Source: Ministeria vibrans ATCC 50519 (lineage: Eukaryota > Opisthokonta > Filasterea). Taken from it: DNA of 25,037 nucleotides. The notes beneath the pieces were generated by a model that did no database searches, was not told where the DNA came from, and saw nothing but the letters and a program-made list of their open reading frames with translations. Of this stretch, positions 16,833 to 25,037 are shown in pieces. A program made the position numbers and the translations under genes. Where the stretch lies: assembly GCA_943704425.1 (NCBI GenBank), contig CALSCP010002574.1:5658-30694 (forward strand), read 5' to 3'. The first letter of the stretch is position 1. Each line of letters opens with the position of its first letter.

Positions 16833-17780
16833 ATGGATCAACAACGAACACGAAAATTTGCAGTGCTCGGGTTTCGCGCAGTCGGTACGAGAAGTGACAC
16901 CCTTTTTTTTTTCTTTCTTTTTTTCCTTTTTTCTTTCTTTCCTCTTCTACGCTTGTTGTATTGCGCACGACACATGCAGCTCATCTGTTATTTTGGGTGT
17001 GCAGGCAAGTCGTCGCTGAGCCATCGGTTTGCGGACGGCGACTTTGACGAGGAGTACAATCCGACCATTGAAAATACGCTGACGACGCAAGTGAACTACA
17101 AGGTACGAAACGCCATACGGCCCACGGTTGGCCCAGGCGCCGTTGACATGCGCCGGCGTAGGGACAAAACTACAGCGTGGTGGTCATTGACACAGCGGGA
17201 CAGGTGAGCTACTCTGCCAAACGCACAGCAGTATTTCCAATGTCGTGAATGCCCAGAAAAGTTGAAATTTGACACCTTGTTACATAAGCATGTGGTTGTG
17301 CATATGCGACTGTTGTTATGTGTGTATGTATGTGTATGTGTGGGTATGTGCGAGCGGCTGAATATTGAGAGGGTATTTTGTGCCAATGAATAGATTCTGT
17401 TTTGTAGGATGAGTACAGTATATTTCCACGGCACATGGCAGTGGGGGTCCATGGGTATGTGATTGTGTATTCCGTGACAAGGTATGTATTCTGGGTCGAT
17501 TCTCCTGTGGTAATTGTCTTTTGGTACATGTAGTGCCAAGTCATTAGAAGTGGCCAAAATTATCTACGAGAAGCTCTTGGATGCGACTGGTTCGACCAAG
17601 GTACGTGTGACATCTGACAACAGCGATGTGGAGGGGGTTAAAACGCATGACGCGTGTAGGTTCCGCTCGTGCTCGTTGGCAATAAGGTATTATTTTTATC
17701 ATTTGCTTTTGTCAAGTGTGTGATTGTAATCTTTGGTGTATATGTGTGTATGTCTATTATCATCTGGCTTATAAAATAAT

Positions 17781-17813
<33 letters not shown>

Positions 17814-18092
17814 ATGTGTATTGACAGTCTTGTGTCTCATTGAGCTACCCTACTCACCCTTTCACTGGTATCTGTTGCGTCTGCTCAGTGCGACCTGACG
17901 CCCGAGCGGGTTGTGAGCTACATGGATGGCAAGCGACAGGGCGATGCCTTTGGCTGTCAGTTTGTCGAGGCGTCTGCCAAGGAAAATCAGAGTGTTAAGA
18001 ACGTGTTTGAGACGCTTCTGTACGAGGTGGAGCAGCTCGACAAGGCCAAGGCGCCCGTCGAGAAGAGTGACGACAACTGTTGTATTCTATAA
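16833..18092 (+). CDS. RHEB: Rheb-family small GTPase
   Basis: Seven exons, 16833-16884, 17005-17102, 17162-17203, 17408-17481, 17534-17600, 17660-17686 and 17889-18092, encode 187 aa (human RHEB is 184). The G1 loop is GFRAVGKSS with R15 where Ras has Gly, the Rheb hallmark. Switch I is YNPTIENT; G3 DTAGQDEYSIFP is identical to Rheb; G4 NKCD is assembled across exons 6 and 7; G5 is ASAKENQ. The C-terminus CCIL is a CaaX box, so the protein should be prenylated and act on endomembranes. Rheb-GTP activates TORC1 and links nutrient and growth signals to translation. All six introns fall at sites that restore family sequence. Exon 6 is just 27 nt. Introns 3 and 6 (about 200 bp) hold GT/TA microsatellites; the rest are 52-120 bp. 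Confidence 0.97.
17781..17813. repeat. (TA)n(TG)n microsatellite in Rheb intron 6
   Basis: A TA run of about 15 bp is followed by a TG run of about 20 bp inside the last Rheb intron, 75 bp before the acceptor. Confidence 0.9.
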
Positions 18093-18099
18093 ACCGTTT

Positions 18100-18111
18100 T
18101 TTATTTTTATT
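18100..18111 (-). terminator. Tandem AATAAA polyadenylation signals, ENGase gene
   Basis: Two adjacent AATAAA hexamers on the minus strand begin 4 bp past the ENGase stop. The whole gap to the Rheb stop is 23 bp, so the transcript end must fall within or beyond the Rheb last exon. Confidence 0.65.
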
Positions 18112-18115
18112 ATTC

Positions 18116-20569
18116 TCATACATCTGACTCGGCCATCTCCCCAAGACACACCAGGAGGGGCGTCGCATCCTCGGGGGCGGGTGCAAAGCGAGCGTGAGTA
18201 ACGGGTACAACGGCAAAGCGTACGGGGGCAGATGGCGAGGGCAGAGGTAGTCCTGCAATGCGATAGCTGAGCGCAAACGCACGACCAATGGGCTGAAAGG
18301 ACGTCGCACCGTCAAGACGCACGTAAATGTCAAAGTACGCTGCAGGTTCTGCCACATTGTGTTGAGCAGCGTACTCCCAATGCAGCGTCGCATGCAAAGC
18401 AAGCGATGGTCGACGCACGAGCTCAATAGAAGTGCACATCAGCTGCGTGACGTTACGTTGCGAGAAGGCCAGCGACGAACAGAATGCGATGCGCAAGTCC
18501 CCAAGCAATGCTTCAACCGACTTGGGAGATGATTGCTCGTCCAGTAAATTATCTGCAGCACTGCTACTGCCGCGAGGAGCAGGATTCCGGATTGAAGAGG
18601 CGGGGGGCGTGCAAACCAGCTTAATCTCTTTGATACGGCCCTCGCGCAGACGACGATCCGACAGCACAAAGTGTCGGCGTACCCAACCATGGCGCACTAC
18701 ATCACGGTGGCCACAGGCTTTCTCCAGTCGTGCGTGGCTCTCGCCCGATACGGGAGCAAAGACTTGTCGATGCGACGACTCTTCCAGGCGTTGCGAAGGT
18801 ATCAGCCCGTGGCGTTCGAGAAGCGCAGTCGACGTGTCGCTGTCGCTGCTGTCACCTGCAGCGTGCTCAACAATCGTGTCGTTGAAAGGGGCGAGCACAA
18901 TAAATGGGGGAAGATTGGGCGTTACTTCGAGGAGCAACAGAAGGGATAGAGACACGTTGTGTTCGCGCGCCGTGTACGACACAACCAGAGGGGCTCGCAG
19001 CGAGAAGGACACGTGAAAGAGGGGAAACACCCAGCGGCACTCTAGACTGTCACTCGGTGTGGCGGGAGGACGAAGCGTGCCGGTGAAACGGAGACTGCCA
19101 TACGCCGAGAGGCCCGGTGCGTCAAGAGACACCTGGCTGGGATCGAACGAGAAGAACGTCTGGGAGTCGAGACACACGAGTTTGGACGTGTTGAGGGACG
19201 GGACGGGCGTCGCCTCACTTAGATTCACCCAGGGCCCCGTCTCTACTGTGTTGCATGGCGCTGCATTCATAATGTACGCTGGACCGGCGCCGCGACAGAA
19301 GGAAGTGTAGAAGGGTAGCGATGATTGCACAAAGGTGCCCAAATGTGGATGGAGCAATTGCCAAAAGCGTTCATAGGCGGCCTCCCGGCTATCCTTTGTC
19401 GTGTGGTTCTCGTGCGTCCAGCCCGGTGCAAAAAGCGCACAACTCAGGCCGGCTTCGCGTGCGGCTGCAACTGCCTGGGCAGTACCAAAGCCCCCACCGC
19501 CGTACGTGCCGCGACCAAAGATGTCGACACCGGCATACACAGCTCTCTTTCGATTGCCAGCAACAGTGGCGGAGCGTGTGAGTGCCAGGGGGTTCCACTT
19601 ATAGTCAAGGAAGATGCCGTCGCAAACGGCAAAAAAGGGTCGATTGTGTTCGTTGAGCTGGCCTTGCCATGCAAGTTTACCGGTTTGCGCCGACACACTG
19701 TCATACCAGATTACCTGCGAGTAAGGATGCACAATGTGCATGGCCTCGGTGAGTGTCTTGACAAACTCCACGACTACTGGCAGCTGCCCTTGCTCAATGT
19801 GGTTCTCCACATTGACAAGCCAGCCGTCGAAGCGATGGTGCTGAGCGACCGCAACGAGAGCGTCAGCGCAAGCGCGCGCCGACTCGCTTGAGGCAAAGAG
19901 ACGCTCGCAAACAAGTTTTCCGTCGTCCCATTCGGTGATCAAGGTACCCAGAATGGGAACGCCGTGTGCATGAGCGGCATTGGTCCACGCAGGGGGCGGG
20001 ATGGTGACGAGAGCGTGTGAGAAGTACACGAAAAGGTCGATGCGGTGCCAATGCGTAAAGAGAAAGGGATCGTCAGCGAAAGTACGCCGCTGCGGGCACA
20101 CATCCATGCCGGTGTAGCCCCCCTTCATGTCGTGACACACAAGGGTGCGCGTGATTGTGTCCGTGTCGTGGACGTCGCGGACGAGGCGTCGACGGGCGAC
20201 CGCGGTGAGTGGGCGAAGAGGCACAAGCTGTTTGTCGACCGAGCGGAAATTGAGCAGCTCCGTCAGCGATGTGATGGGTGCGGCGCGCGGGAGAGACTGA
20301 GGTCTAAGCACCGATTTGAACTTGTGCGTCGCCGAGTGTTTTGCACCAATGGCTGTCGCAGACGCTTTTGCTGTGGTTGAGGTCGAAAGTTGTGCCTGTC
20401 GCCTTTCACGCATTGTCGTGACGGTTTCATTTGTAAGCGTTGCCATGCGTTGCCGCCGGCGTTCAAGCTGTCTCTGCTGGAGGCAATGGACGATGTAGGA
20501 AACGAAGACAGCGATCAGAATCGCCGCAGCGACGGTCGTTGCATCCACCATCATCATCGGAGGCAACAC
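18116..20569 (-). CDS. ENGASE: Endo-beta-N-acetylglucosaminidase (GH85) with N-terminal membrane segment
   Basis: Intronless 817-aa protein. The GH85 catalytic domain runs from about 130 to 410. The N-x-E catalytic pair is N253/E255 in FDGWLVNVENHI; VIWYDSVSAQTGKLAWQ, NEHNRPFFAVCDGIFLDY, YAGVDIFGRGT and ALFAPGWTHEN are typical family blocks. C-terminal regions resemble the beta-sandwich part of eukaryotic ENGases (GWVRRHFVLSD near residues 630-640). The enzyme cuts the chitobiose core of N-glycans, releasing free oligosaccharides from misfolded glycoproteins; human ENGase is cytosolic and soluble. Here residues 11-30 (VAAAILIAVFVSYIVHCL) form a hydrophobic helix followed by QQRQLERRRQR. The positive-inside rule places this flank, and so the catalytic domain, in the cytosol: an ER-tethered cytosolic enzyme is my inference. 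The first ATG is used; MMM at residues 5-7 would keep the helix too. Confidence 0.93.
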   Translation of the reverse strand: MLPPMMMVDATTVAAAILIAVFVSYIVHCLQQRQLERRRQRMATLTNETVTTMRERRQAQLSTSTTAKASATAIGAKHSATHKFKSVLRPQSLPRAAPITSLTELLNFRSVDKQLVPLRPLTAVARRRLVRDVHDTDTITRTLVCHDMKGGYTGMDVCPQRRTFADDPFLFTHWHRIDLFVYFSHALVTIPPPAWTNAAHAHGVPILGTLITEWDDGKLVCERLFASSESARACADALVAVAQHHRFDGWLVNVENHIEQGQLPVVVEFVKTLTEAMHIVHPYSQVIWYDSVSAQTGKLAWQGQLNEHNRPFFAVCDGIFLDYKWNPLALTRSATVAGNRKRAVYAGVDIFGRGTYGGGGFGTAQAVAAAREAGLSCALFAPGWTHENHTTKDSREAAYERFWQLLHPHLGTFVQSSLPFYTSFCRGAGPAYIMNAAPCNTVETGPWVNLSEATPVPSLNTSKLVCLDSQTFFSFDPSQVSLDAPGLSAYGSLRFTGTLRPPATPSDSLECRWVFPLFHVSFSLRAPLVVSYTAREHNVSLSLLLLLEVTPNLPPFIVLAPFNDTIVEHAAGDSSDSDTSTALLERHGLIPSQRLEESSHRQVFAPVSGESHARLEKACGHRDVVRHGWVRRHFVLSDRRLREGRIKEIKLVCTPPASSIRNPAPRGSSSAADNLLDEQSSPKSVEALLGDLRIAFCSSLAFSQRNVTQLMCTSIELVRRPSLALHATLHWEYAAQHNVAEPAAYFDIYVRLDGATSFQPIGRAFALSYRIAGLPLPSPSAPVRFAVVPVTHARFAPAPEDATPLLVCLGEMAESDV

Positions 20570-20735
20570 GACGCGAAAGAGAAAAATGAATAATGATCGT
20601 CGATAGACACAGACGATATCACGATAATAGCGAGCGACCGAGCGAGTGAAAAAAAGCTTTAATGTTTTTTTAATACTTTTATTCGTTCATCGCGTGACTG
20701 GATAAAGAAAAATAAAAAGAAACACAAAGTTTCTC
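20570..20735. promoter_or_regulatory. Divergent promoter region, ENGase / CRT-like transporter
   Basis: 166 bp between start codons. It holds a GCGAGCGACCGAGCGAG direct repeat and an A/T-rich block (AAAAAAAGCTTTAATG). No firm TATA box. Confidence 0.5.
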
Positions 20736-23298
<2,563 letters not shown>

Positions 23299-23763
23299 GC
23301 CAGTCGCCCTTCACGTCCCACTCCGCCCTGTGTAACTGCTCATTTTCTGTTCCGTGTTCAATTACAGCACTTGATCGAGATTGTGATATTTTTAATTAAG
23401 AATAAACCAATCATTAAAATATTATAATATTTTATAATAATTATTATTGTGCTTTAAAAGGTTTCTTTTCTAATCAGAATAAATTTTAAATTTATTATTA
23501 TTTTTTAATATGCCTATGGAATGCCTTTCATGGCTATTGCACTTTTATAGAATACAAAGCACCCGATTTTTTGACAAAATTGTGCGCAATAGCCGGTCAG
23601 CGTTTTATATGAACGAATTGAAAAACGAATTATAAACAACTGTAACAATTGACCATAAAGTCGATGCATATTTCATCACTATTATTATTGTTATTAATTT
23701 CGCGCGACAAAGGCGCGTTTGAATATGCAAAAAAGAGAAAGGCTAAAAAAGTTGTATTGGAGT
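23299..23763. other. AT-rich convergent intergenic region
   Basis: 465 bp between the CRT-like stop and the ATP synthase gamma stop. It contains an AATAAA at 23401 suited to the CRT-like transcript, then very AT-rich DNA (23370-23740). I see no gene, tRNA or clear hairpin beyond AT palindromes such as ATTATAATATTTTATAAT. Confidence 0.6.
23401..23406 (+). terminator. Polyadenylation signal AATAAA, CRT-like gene
   Basis: Canonical AATAAA 103 bp after the CRT-like stop codon. Confidence 0.5.
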
Positions 23764-24838
23764 TTACTCAAGCGCAGAAGCACCAGAGATGATCTCAATG
23801 AGCTCGCGCGTAATGACAGCCTGGCGAGTACGGTTGAACAGCAGCGTCAGACTGGAAATCATGTCACCTGAAAAAAAAAAAAAATAAGATTAGGCCTGTG
23901 GAACATGCACGTTAGAATCAGCATACCGGCGTTGTTGCTGGCATTCTCCATGGCGGACATGCGTGCACTCAGTTCACTCGCAGCTCCCTAACAACGCACA
24001 GGTCAGTCCTACATTCGGCAGTCGCTACACACAAACGTACCTCCATCATGGCGTAGTAGACGCTCACAGCAAGGTGGAACTCTTGAAAGTTCTGGATAAT
24101 GTCGTCTTCAAGTTCGTACTTGACCAACTCGGGCGACTCAGCGAGCTGCTCAAACGAGTAGAGGGGCAGTGACGTTGTCTCATACGCAATCGCGGACTTG
24201 AAGTGGTTGTACAGCACACTGCCTGTGCCAAAGTTATATCCGCTCTGAAGCGCAGCATCCGCGATACTCGAAGCATCGCCAAACGTGGGTGGGCGCTTCC
24301 CAATTTCATTGAAGTTGTAGAGAATTCGCTGCGAGCACAGACACACAAGACGATGACACGAGAAAAAAAAAATCATCGGTCAGTGTCTCGCAATCAATTC
24401 ACACCAATAAATTGCCCTACCTTTCCCTCCTTCCTCGAGAGCATAGCCTTAATCTTGTCGCCAACACAGATCACCTTCAGGCCGGTGTCTGCCGCTACCT
24501 GTGTCGACGAATAGAAGAGAAGACGACGGGAGTGAGTATTAAACGCCGAGTCACTTTCGTGTGTAAAACACGTACAAGACGAGCGCGAATGTTTCGGGCA
24601 AGCGACGAATGGATAGCACCGCAAAGTCCACGGTCGGAGGAGATGAGAATCGCAAGCTCATTCTCGACTTTCTACAAAGGTCCAACCCAGACACAAAGTG
24701 GAGAGTCAGAGCGAAAGGACTGACACTCCGCATAGACCAACTTACCTCAGGCATAGCGACCTGTGCCTTCTCGGCGAACTGCTTCAATGCAACACCCACA
24801 ACACGGGCAACTTTCAGCTGTCGCTCGGCGCGTGAGAA
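23764..24838 (-). CDS. ATP5F1C: Mitochondrial F1-ATP synthase gamma subunit, 5'-partial
   Basis: Six minus-strand exons are visible: 24838-24746, 24671-24576, 24498-24421, 24328-24041, 23987-23927 and 23867-23764, giving the last 239 residues. Diagnostic blocks are [61 protein letters not shown], then the C-terminal helix [16 protein letters not shown] and [20 protein letters not shown]. Gamma is the rotor shaft of F1, coupling proton flow to ATP synthesis in the inner mitochondrial membrane. The presequence and first conserved helix (about 35 mature residues, ending TKSMKMVAA-type) are absent: a good acceptor (CAACCCAG) precedes residue FSRAE, so the missing exon(s) lie beyond position 25037. 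Every visible intron is 53-92 bp. Confidence 0.95.
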
Positions 24839-25037
24839 CTGGGTTGAAAACGAAACAAATGATTGTCAAAAAAATTTTTTTTTAAAAAGACTCGCCAGAA
24901 GGCCCATCGACGCTAATAATTGGTAATAACAAACAAGAGGCAGGTAGTACGCCAACAGTACACGTCGATTCCAACGACACCAACAGAAATGAATCGCACA
25001 AACCAGAGGAGACCACCAAACGAAAGAAAGAAAAAAA

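Noticed and set aside
18432-19016. 194-aa plus-strand frame inside ENGase
   Set aside because: It is antisense to a clearly conserved GH85 gene and has no recognisable composition or motifs.
23299-23763. tRNA or small RNA gene in the AT-rich gap
   Set aside because: I looked for cloverleaf arms and A/B box-like sequence and found none.

Overview
This is a compact, intron-containing eukaryotic nuclear segment. Evidence: 34 inferred introns, all GT-AG and mostly 50-250 bp; AATAAA signals after several stops; and products with no bacterial counterpart (Rheb, ATRIP, GPKOW, a FYVE protein with MIM1 motifs, an F-box protein, TMEM53 family). The gene set fits a unicellular relative of animals/fungi or an amoebozoan-type protist. 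I cannot name the species. Coding regions are GC-rich with GC-ending codons; intergenic DNA and introns are AT-rich and full of microsatellites.

Layout: (1) FYVE/ANCHR-like abscission regulator, + strand; (2) claudin/PMP22-fold four-helix membrane protein, -; (3) F-box protein with a C-terminal membrane anchor, +; (4) nucleoside hydrolase lacking its C-terminal half, ending at a large (GA)n block, +; (5) GPKOW splicing factor, -; (6) ATRIP checkpoint protein, +; (7) DUS2 tRNA-dihydrouridine synthase with dsRBD, +; (8) CD39-type ectonucleotidase, -; (9) TMEM53/DUF829 hydrolase-like protein, -; (10) PYROXD2-type FAD oxidoreductase, -; (11) Rheb GTPase, +; (12) endo-beta-N-acetylglucosaminidase (GH85) with an N-terminal membrane segment, -; (13) CRT-like (chloroquine-resistance-transporter family) carrier, +; (14) mitochondrial F1-ATP synthase gamma, -, its 5' end running off the window.

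The genes do not form one pathway; they are mostly housekeeping functions: abscission and DNA-damage checkpoints, splicing, tRNA modification, nucleotide and N-glycan turnover, growth signalling, organelle transport, energy. The striking organisation is four head-to-head pairs with only 104-166 bp between start codons, and tail-to-tail pairs as close as 23 bp. I found no mobile element, CRISPR array, rRNA or tRNA, and no convincing new multi-gene system. The best leads are single-gene oddities (anchored F-box protein, claudin-fold protein, membrane-tethered ENGase, truncated nucleoside hydrolase) and the repeat blocks.
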